Of a stretch of DNA of 12,045 nt, positions 1 to 6,271 are shown piece by piece (within the stretch, counting starts at the first letter, position 1; each line of letters starts with the position of its first letter). Origin of the DNA: SLFT01 sp964493075 (GTDB lineage: Bacteria; Hydrogenedentota; Hydrogenedentia; Hydrogenedentales; CAITNO01); NCBI GenBank assembly GCA_964493075.1, contig CAZBNU010000115.1, forward strand, positions 1-12,045, read 5' to 3'. The notes below the pieces were generated by a model. The model ran no database searches. It saw nothing but the letters and a program-made list of their open reading frames with translations, and was not told the origin of the DNA. Position numbers and translations under genes: made by a program.

Positions 1-53
1 GTCAGGAAAAAACCGGCGAATTCGCGGCGGCACACAGCGAAGATATTGCTCAT
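1..53 (-). CDS. ABC-2 type transporter permease, N-terminal fragment (cut by window edge)
   Basis: Only the first 17 codons are present. They read MSNIFAVCRREFAGFFL, which resembles the cytoplasmic N terminus of GldF/NosY-like ABC-2 permeases: a short amphipathic segment with an Arg-Arg-Glu motif just before the first membrane helix. The ATG (51-53 on the minus strand) overlaps the TGA stop of the upstream ATPase gene as ATGA, a layout typical of translational coupling between two subunits of one transporter. The family call rests mostly on this neighbour, because the fragment alone is too short to identify. The rest of the gene lies outside the window. Confidence 0.6.
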   Translation of the reverse strand, partial: MSNIFAVCRREFAGFFL

Positions 54-790
54 AATGCCTCCTCCAGCGCAGCGGCACGGTCGGAAGCAACGGCCTCCAT
101 GAACGCCTGTTCCAGTGTCTTACCGCCTGCCGCGGTCAATTGCTCCATCGTATCCTGCGCCACAATATGGCCGCGGCTGATGATGATGACCCGGTCACAA
201 ACCATACTCACCTCCGGCAGGATATGAGTGCTCAACAGCACCGTATGATCGCCGCCCAGATTCTTGATCATCCGGCGAATGTCCACAATCTGGCCGGGGT
301 CCAGACCCACCGTCGGTTCATCGAGGATCAACACCGGCGGACTGCCCACAAGCGCCTGGGCAATACCCACACGCTGCCGGTATCCCTTCGACAACTGCCG
401 CAGGATGCGGCCGCCCATATCGGTGAGACCGCACTTTTCCATAACCCGCGCCACCTCCCCCTTCCGTTGTGCGCGGGACAAACCCTTCACCTGCGCCACA
501 TATCCGAGGAAGCCCCGCACCGTCATTTCATCATACAGTGGCACATGCTCCGGCAAATAACCCACGCGCCGCTTCACTTCCAGCGGATGATCATGCACCT
601 CATATCCGTCAATCCGCGCCTCGCCCCGGCTCGCCGGAAAAAAGCCCGTCAGAATGCGCATGGCCGTGCTTTTCCCCGCACCGTTCGGCCCGAGAAACCC
701 GACAATCTCGCCCGCATTCACGCGGAAAGACGCATCCTGCAGTGCGGCAATCGTGCCAAAATATTTTGTCAAGCCTTTGACTTCAATCAT
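50..790 (-). CDS. ABC transporter ATP-binding protein (GldA/ABC-2 exporter type)
   Basis: This 246-residue nucleotide-binding subunit should power an ABC-2 exporter at the inner membrane. Walker A GPNGAGKST lies at residues 34-42, a signature in the LSKGYRQRV form at 133-141, Walker B VLILDEP at 153-159 with catalytic Glu158, and the H-loop His at 189 (STHIL). The Q-loop reads GYLPEHVPLY, without the usual Gln, as is common in the GldA/NatA-like branch with YLPE. The start is placed at MIEVKGLTKYF because ABC homology begins there; the frame is open 65 codons further upstream, but that part has no family resemblance. Only a weak GGA precedes the ATG. The gene overlaps the permease start by 4 bp. 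GldA in gliding Bacteroidetes is the closest named relative, but related pairs are widespread and the substrate cannot be told. Confidence 0.93.
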   Translation of the reverse strand: MIEVKGLTKYFGTIAALQDASFRVNAGEIVGFLGPNGAGKSTAMRILTGFFPASRGEARIDGYEVHDHPLEVKRRVGYLPEHVPLYDEMTVRGFLGYVAQVKGLSRAQRKGEVARVMEKCGLTDMGGRILRQLSKGYRQRVGIAQALVGSPPVLILDEPTVGLDPGQIVDIRRMIKNLGGDHTVLLSTHILPEVSMVCDRVIIISRGHIVAQDTMEQLTAAGGKTLEQAFMEAVASDRAAALEEAL

Positions 791-864
791 GCTGATTTTC
801 CAGAAAGAATAGTTTCCCGAAGAAAGGTAGATAAGATAAATCTGCCTATTTGAAAATCGGAAGC

Positions 865-901
865 ATACGGAAAAACACCGTATCCACGTTCTCATGAACG
901 T
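865..901. repeat. Two adjacent perfect inverted repeats upstream of the ABC operon
   Basis: The first is ATACGG (865-870) with CCGTAT (878-883), separated by a 7-nt loop. The second is ACGTTCTCATGAACGT (886-901), with two 6-bp arms around TCAT. They lie about 75-110 bp upstream of the ATPase start and read identically on both strands, so they could be operators or leader hairpins. Function is inference only. Confidence 0.5.
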
Positions 902-970
902 CATTCTACCACGAAGGGTAAACACGTTCCCAATTAAAAGAGGCACAACATGAAACAACTTCCTCCTGAA

Positions 971-997
971 TCCTGGTAAACCCATCTGTTACCAGGA
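971..997. repeat. Perfect 9-bp inverted repeat
   Basis: TCCTGGTAA (971-979) and TTACCAGGA (989-997) are exact reverse complements separated by 9 nt. This is the longest of the inverted repeats left of position 1100. Neither strand has a T-run directly after it, so it is not a classical intrinsic terminator. An operator or a structured RNA element is possible. Confidence 0.6.
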
Positions 998-1001
998 ATG
1001 A

Positions 1002-1037
1002 GGGCGTGCGCCCGATTTAAATACTGTCGATCTCGAC
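1002..1037. repeat. Two 12-bp palindromes spaced 24 bp apart
   Basis: GGGCGTGCGCCC (1002-1013) and GTCGATCTCGAC (1026-1037) each have 5-bp perfect arms around a 2-nt centre. Their starts are exactly 24 bp apart, a little over two helical turns. The 2-nt centre is too short for an RNA loop but fits dimeric protein binding. The two sequences differ, so they are unlikely to be two sites for one simple repressor. Confidence 0.45.
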
Positions 1038-1063
1038 CATCCTGGCCCAAACCCCGTCCATTG

Positions 1064-1088
1064 GTAAACATCACCGTTTACTTTTTCC
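1064..1088 (+). terminator. Possible weak terminator-like hairpin
   Basis: GTAAAC (1064-1069) pairs with GTTTAC (1076-1081) over a 6-nt loop and is followed by CTTTTTCCC on the plus strand. The stem is short and AT-rich. No plus-strand gene lies upstream in the window, so the role is doubtful. Confidence 0.25.
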
Positions 1089-1445
1089 CTACCCCCTTAT
1101 CACCTTTTCACTCCTGCTATTCAAGGCTAAACCCTCAATACCATGCAAACACGGCCGCTTATTATATGGAGAAGTATAACTCAAAAAGGACAACTGTCAT
1201 GCAACACACAAAAATGGGGATATGCAACTGTACAGGCGAATCATCATTCGCTCCAACTTCTACAGCCTCAATGCAACAATGCTTTACATCTTCCGCCTTC
1301 TTGCCGTGTTCGTTCGTGACTATCCAGTCTTCGACTTCCATCATATCGCGGACGACAAAACTTATAAAACAAGCAAAACCACAATATATTGAATCGGATA
1401 TATTATATAACACCACATATTGTATTTGCGAGCGCGATAGGCCTC

Positions 1446-1526
1446 AAAAAAAGCGTCCAAAAGCGTCCAAAAACGTCATGAAACGTAAAAAAATGATGAA
1501 AAAAAGCGAAATAAAAGATCAAAAAA
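1446..1526. other. Helically phased A-tracts (predicted bent DNA)
   Basis: Eight A-runs of 3 to 7 bases occur at 1446-1452, 1459-1462, 1469-1473, 1481-1483, 1487-1493, 1499-1505, 1513-1516 and 1521-1526. Their centres are about 8-12.5 bp apart, averaging close to 10.6 bp, the helical repeat. The left part also holds a short direct repeat, AAAAGCGTCC, twice in a row (1449-1468), followed by AAAAACGTCA. Phased A-tracts are an established cause of intrinsic curvature; a role here, such as upstream activation or nucleoid protein binding, is inference. Confidence 0.6.
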
Positions 1527-1546
1527 TCGCGATTTCAGCTGATTCT

Positions 1547-1720
1547 CTAATCCCAATACGGATTAAGAAGTATGGCGCCAAAACTATAGCGTCCCGATTT
1601 TACGCGATAAACAGAGGCTTCTTCTTCCATACGCACGAACACCACACCGGCCGCATCGGCGGCGCTTTCAATGGGACCAAGGATGGAGTCGTAACTGTCT
1701 TTGGCCCAGGTAAGTGTACA
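1547..1720 (-). pseudogene. Coding-like remnant of unknown origin
   Basis: A minus-strand frame ending at a TAG at 1547 contains a stretch (about 1604-1720) that reads like real protein, for example SYDSILGPIESAADAAGVV and then VFVRMEEEA. It has GC-rich third positions similar to the intact genes nearby. Beyond about 1604 the quality drops and the frame stops. There is no start codon with a ribosome binding site; the open frame runs back into the end of the SAM hydrolase gene. The pattern loosely recalls the 'paired helix then R-x-(D/E)-E' part of TIR-like or deoxyribosyltransferase-like nucleotide-binding domains, but this is a weak impression. It could also be chance. Confidence 0.3.
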
Positions 1721-1760
1721 AAAAAGAGGAGTATCAAGCGAAAATACCCACAAGAAAGGA

Positions 1761-2576
1761 TTATTGCTGCGAAAGGGGGGCATTCCTGTCTCCCGCCGGG
1801 AATGGTAGTTCCAGGATTACGCTTGCCATGTGGGCGAATCCAAATTGCAGGGCTGCATTTCCCTGATTCACAGCGATTTCGAGACGGTTACCGCTTCCAT
1901 ACAGGGCCAGCGGCGTGCCGGGTGCGACATCTCCGTAGGTGGAATGCACCGGGAACGCATAGTCGCCAATATGAACCCTGCATCCCACGTCCGCACTTGG
2001 CTTTTCCCTGCGTATATTGGTAATGCAGTTGCCGAAGCGGTCAATGTGAATGATGGCCCCTGCGATCCGGTTGTCGTCGGTGTGTTCCGGTTCCGGTATT
2101 TTAATCCGCTGCAAGTCTGTCACCCCTTCACCCAGCGTTGCCGGATCATGGCCGCATGCAAGCCGCGCCGCCGCCGGCGCAAAAATATCTCTTCCGTGAA
2201 AGGTATTGCTGACGGCTTGGTTGCCCAGCGCTTTTGGGCTGATTTGGTAGGCCCAGTCCAAAGAATGCTCCGCCAGCCAGAGGGACAGCACGCCATTATC
2301 CGGCGCGACAAAAACGTGGCCGTCCGCGCCTACCGCCACAGGTCGTCGCGAAGTACCAACGCCGGGGTCCACCACCACAAGATGTATGGTATTAGCGGGA
2401 TACCAAGGGACGGCGCCTTCAAGAAACAACGCAGCCTCAAGGATGTTCTGGGGCGCAATGTCGTGACTTAAATCATCAATAACGGCATCGGGGCACAGGC
2501 AACGCAATACCCCTTTCATGGCGGCTACGTAAGGGTCACGCATGCCGAAATCCGTTGTCAAGGTTATCAGTGCCAT
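1761..2576 (-). CDS. S-adenosyl-L-methionine hydrolase, adenosine-forming (SAM hydroxide adenosyltransferase family, DUF62)
   Basis: This 271-residue protein belongs to the family that splits SAM with water into adenosine and methionine, related to fluorinase and chlorinase. Visible signatures are TTDFG at 7-11, DLSHDI at 35-40, VVVDPGVG at 67-74, APDNG at 91-95, NTFHGRDIFAPAA at 124-136, IDRFGN at 178-183 and YGSGNRLEIAVNQGNAA at 226-242. The Asp-Arg-His set that marks hydrolases is present as Asp70, Arg77 and His127. The start ATG follows a weak GAGAG. The gene begins 28 bp after the Kelch gene and is probably co-transcribed with it. The last residues (about 258-268) are encoded by a dispersed repeat and look added on. 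The physiological purpose of this family is not settled; removal of excess SAM is one idea. Confidence 0.93.
   Translation of the reverse strand: MALITLTTDFGMRDPYVAAMKGVLRCLCPDAVIDDLSHDIAPQNILEAALFLEGAVPWYPANTIHLVVVDPGVGTSRRPVAVGADGHVFVAPDNGVLSLWLAEHSLDWAYQISPKALGNQAVSNTFHGRDIFAPAAARLACGHDPATLGEGVTDLQRIKIPEPEHTDDNRIAGAIIHIDRFGNCITNIRREKPSADVGCRVHIGDYAFPVHSTYGDVAPGTPLALYGSGNRLEIAVNQGNAALQFGFAHMASVILELPFPAGDRNAPLSQQ
1775..1804. repeat. Degenerate copy of a dispersed palindromic element
   Basis: The sequence GGGGGGCATTCCTGTCTCCC followed by GCCGGGAATG matches the element at 7374-7403 (GGGGGGACATTCCTGTCCCC) with one base missing and one changed. Here CATTCC (1781-1786) pairs with GGAATG (1799-1804). 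The copy lies inside the 3' end of the SAM hydrolase gene and encodes residues 258-268 of that protein. Confidence 0.55.
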
Positions 2577-2604
2577 CTACAACTCTCTTTCACAAAAATC
2601 CGGG

Positions 2605-3672
2605 TCAGCGTTTCAGACGCAACAAAACAAGCAACGAAACACCGAAAAGCAACAGGTCACCAAGAAAATAGGGCAGGGATTTTGTCGCAGCCTTCTGACA
2701 GGTGCAGCCGCAGATGCCTGATTCGGTCGGAACCTGCCAGTCCACGCCATCGCGTGAGCGCCACACATCACTGAGGTCGCCTTCTTCGCCAGTGCCGCCA
2801 GCCAGCCATAACCGATTCTTATGTACTGCGGAAGCATGACGTGTTCGCGCAGGCCATAAGGCGAACTCTTCGGCTATTTCCCAGGTAATACCGTCTTCGG
2901 ACATCCATACCTCATTTAACAATTTGTCCTTCTCGTTCACCCCGCCAAAGACAAATATTTTGTTTTTGAACACCTCGGCGCAATGTCCCCGAATGCCCGC
3001 CGGCAGATTGCCCACTTTCATCCAGCTAACGCCATCTGACGACCGCCACACATCATTGAACTTGCCATATTCCGCCGCACCGCCCAGCACAAACATGGCG
3101 TTATTAAGCGATACGGCGGCAAGTTCCCAGCGGGGTTGCCAGCCCGGATTGCTGGTGAGCAGTTCCCATGCAACGCCATCGTCGCTGACCCACACATCGC
3201 TGTTGTATTCACGGGCGCTGTCCTCGCCGCCCAGCATAAACAGGCGGTTGTTATGCACCACGGCGGCCATACCGCGCCGCGGCGACCAGGGCGCTGCCGC
3301 CAGCACCATTTCCCAGGACACGCCATCGGCGGATCGCCACACATCATTAAGGTATGCATTGCTCTGACCGCCCATAATCCACAACTGCTCCTGAAATACC
3401 AGAAAACTGTGCAGTTGCCGCGAAGGAGTGTAGGGCTGTTCGGTCGTCACGTTTGACCATGACGCGCCATCACCGGAAACCCAGGTGTCATTAAAGAAAA
3501 AGTTTTTCTGGAACGCGTACAACCCTCCCGTGATATAGAGAGCATCCTGAAAAGCCGCCATTCTGTGGCCGCTACGCGCCTGCCAGAGAACAGTCTCATC
3601 GTCCTGGGAGAATGCGGCGCATGGGAACAGCAGGACTGCCGCAAGGATCATCGTTATGGCATGTGTTTTCAT
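2605..3672 (-). CDS. Exported six-bladed Kelch-type beta-propeller protein with C-terminal membrane anchor
   Basis: The 355-residue product starts with a signal peptide (MKTHAITMILAAVLLFPCAA, likely cut after about residue 22). It then has six Kelch-like units, each with a Gly-Gly pair (49-50, 101-102, 148-149, 197-198, 243-244, 292-293) and a following NDxWxSxDGxxW-type strand (N61, N109, S158, N206, N253, S301). Six units fit a closed propeller like those of galactose oxidase and Kelch proteins, but no catalytic site is recognisable; a binding or structural role outside the cytoplasm is the safest view. The C terminus has CGCTC (321-325), a hydrophobic helix (about 334-351) and a basic end, LRLKR, resembling tripartite cysteine-containing sorting tails such as MYXO-CTERM. 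The ATG follows GGAG with a good gap. DNA-level repeats (GCCACACATCA) reflect the blades. Confidence 0.85.
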   Translation of the reverse strand: MKTHAITMILAAVLLFPCAAFSQDDETVLWQARSGHRMAAFQDALYITGGLYAFQKNFFFNDTWVSGDGASWSNVTTEQPYTPSRQLHSFLVFQEQLWIMGGQSNAYLNDVWRSADGVSWEMVLAAAPWSPRRGMAAVVHNNRLFMLGGEDSAREYNSDVWVSDDGVAWELLTSNPGWQPRWELAAVSLNNAMFVLGGAAEYGKFNDVWRSSDGVSWMKVGNLPAGIRGHCAEVFKNKIFVFGGVNEKDKLLNEVWMSEDGITWEIAEEFALWPARTRHASAVHKNRLWLAGGTGEEGDLSDVWRSRDGVDWQVPTESGICGCTCQKAATKSLPYFLGDLLLFGVSLLVLLRLKR

Positions 3673-3715
3673 AAAAGCTCCATTTGCTTTCAGCTGTTGC
3701 TGCTGGCAACCGTTG

Positions 3716-3743
3716 AGTATCTGGTTGTGATACAGAAAAACAA
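3716..3743 (-). promoter_or_regulatory. Possible promoter for the Kelch-SAM hydrolase pair
   Basis: On the minus strand TTGTTT (3738-3743) is followed after 16 nt by GATACT (3716-3721), a fair match to -35 and -10 consensus. It lies about 45-70 bp upstream of the Kelch start, and the leader also carries a small hairpin, GTTGC/GCAAC (3696-3710). The 137-bp gap after rimO makes an own promoter plausible. Confidence 0.3.
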
Positions 3744-3786
3744 TCTACTGAAAGAAGTGTACCGCTGAACAGTGGGTTGTTGCAAC

Positions 3787-3802
3787 GCGGCAGAGATGCC
3801 GC
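3787..3802 (-). terminator. Hairpin just after rimO
   Basis: GCGGC (3787-3791) and GCCGC (3798-3802) form a 5-bp GC stem with a 6-nt loop, starting 8 nt after the rimO stop codon on the minus strand. No T-run follows, so it is a weak terminator or an mRNA end-stabilising hairpin at best. Confidence 0.3.
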
Positions 3803-3809
3803 ATCTACG

Positions 3810-5201
3810 TTACCGGATCACTCTGGCGGTAACGTCATACATGGAGGCTTGAAGCAATTCCACATCAACAAATTCACCCTGGCGGATTGCAGGATCGGGA
3901 TAGATCAGGATGGCGCCGTCCACTTCAGGCGCTTCGGCGGCGCTGCGTGCGGTCCACGCATTGAGGTCTTCCTCATACCCTTCCACCAGCACACGAACAT
4001 GGCGGCCTTCGCGCTGCAGGTTGTAATTGGCCGTGATTTCCGCCTGCAGTTCCATCAGCGCCTCATAGCGTTCCCGTGCAATTTCTTCGGGTACCCCATC
4101 CGCCATCATTGCGGCGGGGGTGCCTTCCTCTGGACAGAACAGAAACGCACCCAGCCATTCAAAACCAATTTCGCGAACAGCATCAAGCATCTGTTGATGG
4201 TCTTCTTCTGTTTCTCCGGGAAAACCTACCATCATGGTGGTGCGCAGGGTGATGCCCGGAATGGCCTGTCGCAACCGTGCTATCAAAGCAGCAATGTTCT
4301 GTTCCGGTGCGGGACGCCGCATGGCTTTCAGTATGGCAGGCGATACATGCTGTAACGGGATATCGAGATAGGGAACAATTTTCGGTTGGGTCGCCAGTTG
4401 TTCAATGAGGGCGTCATTGATGCCAGCAGGATAACAGTAGAGACAGCGAATCCAGAAGTCGCCAGGCAGCGCACAAAGGTCGCGCAGCAAGTCTGCAAAC
4501 CGGTAGTCCGAATACAGGTCACGTCCATAACCGGTGGTGTCCTGGGCAACCAAGTTGATTTCACGAACACCAGAAGTAATGAGTTCACGCGCCTCTGCCA
4601 GCAGGATTTCGCGGGGGATGGAGTAAAACCCGCCCTTGATGGACGGGATGATACAAAAGGTGCAGGCATGGTTGCATCCGTCCGCGATTTTCAGGAACGC
4701 ATAGGGCTTTTCGCCAAGATGTTTTCGTTTGGGCGTTTCTTTTTGGTTTTCCGCTGTTGGAGAAGCACCGCCCAGCGCTCCGATAATGGCGTCCACTTCA
4801 TTCACTCCGAAATAGCCGTCTACTTCGGGAATTTCTTTGGGTAATTCATCGGCGTAGCGCTGTGAGAGGCACCCGGCCACATAAACACGCGCCGGATTTC
4901 CGGTCTCCGTTTTACGGCGGCACCATTCGAGAATTGTTTCGATGGATTCTTCTTTGGCGTCCTGGATAAAACCGCAGGTGTAAATGAATACTGCGTCCAG
5001 CGGCAATGTTGCAGGTTCGTCTTTTGCAAATCCCTGTATGGTGATATGTCCCGGGAAACGACCTGACAGCATCCCCGCCATACCTTCTGCGTCAGCGGTA
5101 TTTTTGTCACATCCAAGCACGACAATACCGATATTGCTGGCGCTGTCCTTGGGTTGTTTTTTGGAATTGTTCACTTGAGGAAATCCGGGAGTATGGGGCA
5201 A
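3810..5201 (-). CDS. rimO: Ribosomal protein S12 methylthiotransferase RimO
   Basis: RimO is a radical-SAM enzyme that adds a methylthio group to a conserved aspartate of ribosomal protein S12. The 463-residue product has the N-terminal methylthiotransferase domain with auxiliary-cluster cysteines Cys31 (VVLGCDKN), Cys76 and Cys111. The radical-SAM motif CNHACTFC follows with Cys176, Cys180 and Cys183, then YCYPAG, and a C-terminal TRAM-like region from about residue 395. DKN after the first Cys and the CYP motif favour RimO over the tRNA enzyme MiaB. Length is close to the family norm. The frame opens at a TTG (5201), 13 bp after the folD stop; a GTG at 5174 would shorten the protein by nine residues and gives a more typical N terminus. 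Neither has a clear ribosome binding site, so coupling to folD translation is likely. Confidence 0.93.
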   Translation of the reverse strand: MPHTPGFPQVNNSKKQPKDSASNIGIVVLGCDKNTADAEGMAGMLSGRFPGHITIQGFAKDEPATLPLDAVFIYTCGFIQDAKEESIETILEWCRRKTETGNPARVYVAGCLSQRYADELPKEIPEVDGYFGVNEVDAIIGALGGASPTAENQKETPKRKHLGEKPYAFLKIADGCNHACTFCIIPSIKGGFYSIPREILLAEARELITSGVREINLVAQDTTGYGRDLYSDYRFADLLRDLCALPGDFWIRCLYCYPAGINDALIEQLATQPKIVPYLDIPLQHVSPAILKAMRRPAPEQNIAALIARLRQAIPGITLRTTMMVGFPGETEEDHQQMLDAVREIGFEWLGAFLFCPEEGTPAAMMADGVPEEIARERYEALMELQAEITANYNLQREGRHVRVLVEGYEEDLNAWTARSAAEAPEVDGAILIYPDPAIRQGEFVDVELLQASMYDVTARVIR

Positions 5202-5214
5202 AGACGGGCCGCCG

Positions 5215-6111
5215 CTATTTTTTACCGGCCAGACGCGCGGCTTTCACCGTGTTGCTCATCAGCATGGCGATGGTCATGGGGCCCACGCCACCGGGTACGG
5301 GTGTAATTGCCCGCGCCTTTTTCGATACGCCTGCAAAGGCCACATCGCCTACGAGGCGCGTGCCGCTTTTCTTTGTGGCGTCAGGAATGCGGTTCACCCC
5401 TACATCAATAACAATAGCGCCTTCGCGCACCATGCGCGGCTGGATAAACTCCGGCACCCCCATGGCAGCAATCAGAATATCTGCTTCCCGCGTGTACTTG
5501 CTCATATTACGCGTGCGGGAATGACACACCGTGACCGTGGCATTGGCGCCTTTTGCTTTTTGCATGAGCAGCGCCGCCAACGGTTTTCCGACAATGTTTG
5601 ATCGGCCTACAATCACCACATGCTTGCCAGCAGGGTCATAACCGCAGCGCATTAGCAGGGCAAGGCAGCCTGCAGGCGTGCAGGACACAAAACATTCTTC
5701 CCCGTTTAACAGTCTGCCTACGTTGACAGGATGAAAACCGTCCACGTCCTTTTCCGGAACGATAGCCTCAAGCACGCGCTTTTCATTGATGTGTCGCGGC
5801 AAGGGCATTTGCACCAGAATGCCATGTACCTTGGGATCGGCATTGAGTTTGGCAATAAGAGCCAACAGACGCTTTTCCGTGCAGTTTTCAGGAAACTCAT
5901 GGTAGAACGATTCAATGCCCAGATCGGCACAGGTTCTGCGCTTGGCGTTCACATACACCTGGCTTGCGGGGTCGCTGCCTACCAGCACGACCGCCAATCC
6001 GGGCGTAATATGCTTGCTGTGTAATTGCGCAATATCCCCGCGCAGATCATTCATGATAGCCGCTGATATTTTTTTACCGTCGATTATTTTTGCAGCGCGC
6101 TTTTTTATCAT
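5215..6111 (-). CDS. folD: Bifunctional methylenetetrahydrofolate dehydrogenase / methenyltetrahydrofolate cyclohydrolase FolD
   Basis: FolD interconverts 5,10-methylene-, 5,10-methenyl- and 10-formyl-tetrahydrofolate in the cytoplasm, linking one-carbon units to purine and formyl-Met synthesis. The 298-residue protein shows YVNAKRR with the catalytic Tyr53 and Lys57, ILVQMPLP with Gln101, KDVDG with Asp124, SCTPAG at 143-148, the nucleotide-binding loop VVIVGRSNIVGKP at 165-177, and PVPGGVGPMT at 271-280. The start is the ATG at 6111, preceded by AAAAAGGAATAACACCC, a good ribosome binding site. The frame is open a further 38 codons upstream (to 6225), but a good promoter lies inside that stretch and it resembles nothing in FolD, so it is rejected. 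rimO follows after 13 bp and is probably co-transcribed. Confidence 0.96.
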   Translation of the reverse strand: MIKKRAAKIIDGKKISAAIMNDLRGDIAQLHSKHITPGLAVVLVGSDPASQVYVNAKRRTCADLGIESFYHEFPENCTEKRLLALIAKLNADPKVHGILVQMPLPRHINEKRVLEAIVPEKDVDGFHPVNVGRLLNGEECFVSCTPAGCLALLMRCGYDPAGKHVVIVGRSNIVGKPLAALLMQKAKGANATVTVCHSRTRNMSKYTREADILIAAMGVPEFIQPRMVREGAIVIDVGVNRIPDATKKSGTRLVGDVAFAGVSKKARAITPVPGGVGPMTIAMLMSNTVKAARLAGKK

Positions 6112-6180
6112 GGGTGTTATTCCTTTTTTATTTGTGTTTGCTTGTGAGTGTTCTTGAGTTCGCGTTACGCCCACCCGCAT

Positions 6181-6210
6181 ATTGTATTTGATAACAGGAG
6201 CTAAAGCCAA
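6181..6210 (-). promoter_or_regulatory. Sigma70-type promoter for folD-rimO
   Basis: On the minus strand TTGGCT (6205-6210) is followed after 18 nt by TACAAT (6181-6186), 4/6 and 5/6 matches to consensus. Transcription would start near 6174, giving a leader of roughly 60 nt before the folD ATG at 6111. Confidence 0.5.
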
Positions 6211-6234
6211 TGCCCTGTGGCGCATAACAAAAAA

Positions 6235-6263
6235 TGGATTTTATTGTTTCCCGGGGGTACAAT
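6235..6263 (+). promoter_or_regulatory. Possible promoter for the first Gfo/Idh/MocA gene
   Basis: TACAAT (6258-6263) is a good -10 element, preceded after 17 nt by TGGATT (6235-6240), a poor -35. A start near 6270 would place the palindromes at 6272-6309 at the very beginning of the transcript, about 65 nt before the GTG start codon. Confidence 0.35.
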
Positions 6264-6271
6264 AACACGTT

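Larger units (their letters stand above)
791..1760. other. Gene-poor intergenic region, 970 bp
   Basis: No intact gene with family resemblance was found here on either strand. The left third (about 865-1081) is packed with short perfect inverted repeats. The middle (about 1150-1530) is clearly more AT-rich than the neighbouring genes and contains phased A-tracts. The right end (about 1547-1720, minus strand) looks like decayed coding sequence. A minus-strand open frame at 1162-1416 (84 codons, GTG start) contains a plausible stretch from MMEVEDW onwards but has no Shine-Dalgarno and no recognisable family; I do not call it a gene. A long plus-strand open frame across 998-2023 runs antisense through the SAM hydrolase gene and has a low-complexity, Lys/Arg-rich product. 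Confidence 0.7.

Noticed and set aside
791..985. N-terminal extension of the ABC ATPase to an ATG at 985
   Set aside because: The added 65 residues match nothing in ABC proteins, and the family start MIEVKGL lies at 790. The region also holds part of the inverted-repeat cluster.
1162..1416. Small minus-strand protein of 84 codons
   Set aside because: It has a GTG start in a very AT-rich sequence, no ribosome binding site and no recognised family; only the middle third looks coding.
1441..1485. Possible CRISPR-like repeat array (AAAAGCGTCC units)
   Set aside because: The units are about 10 bp and adjacent without spacers; they are better explained as phased A-tracts.
998..2023. Long plus-strand open frame of 341 codons
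   Set aside because: It runs antisense through the well-supported SAM hydrolase gene and a low-complexity AT-rich region, with a Lys/Arg-rich product and no family resemblance.
2758..3350. Direct DNA repeats GCCACACATCA
   Set aside because: These are the coding of the repeated Kelch strand motif (DVWRS), spaced by one or two blades, not an independent repeat element.
6112..6225. N-terminal extension of FolD to an ATG at 6225
   Set aside because: A good promoter (6181-6210) lies inside it, and the ATG at 6111 has a clear ribosome binding site and matches the usual FolD N terminus.
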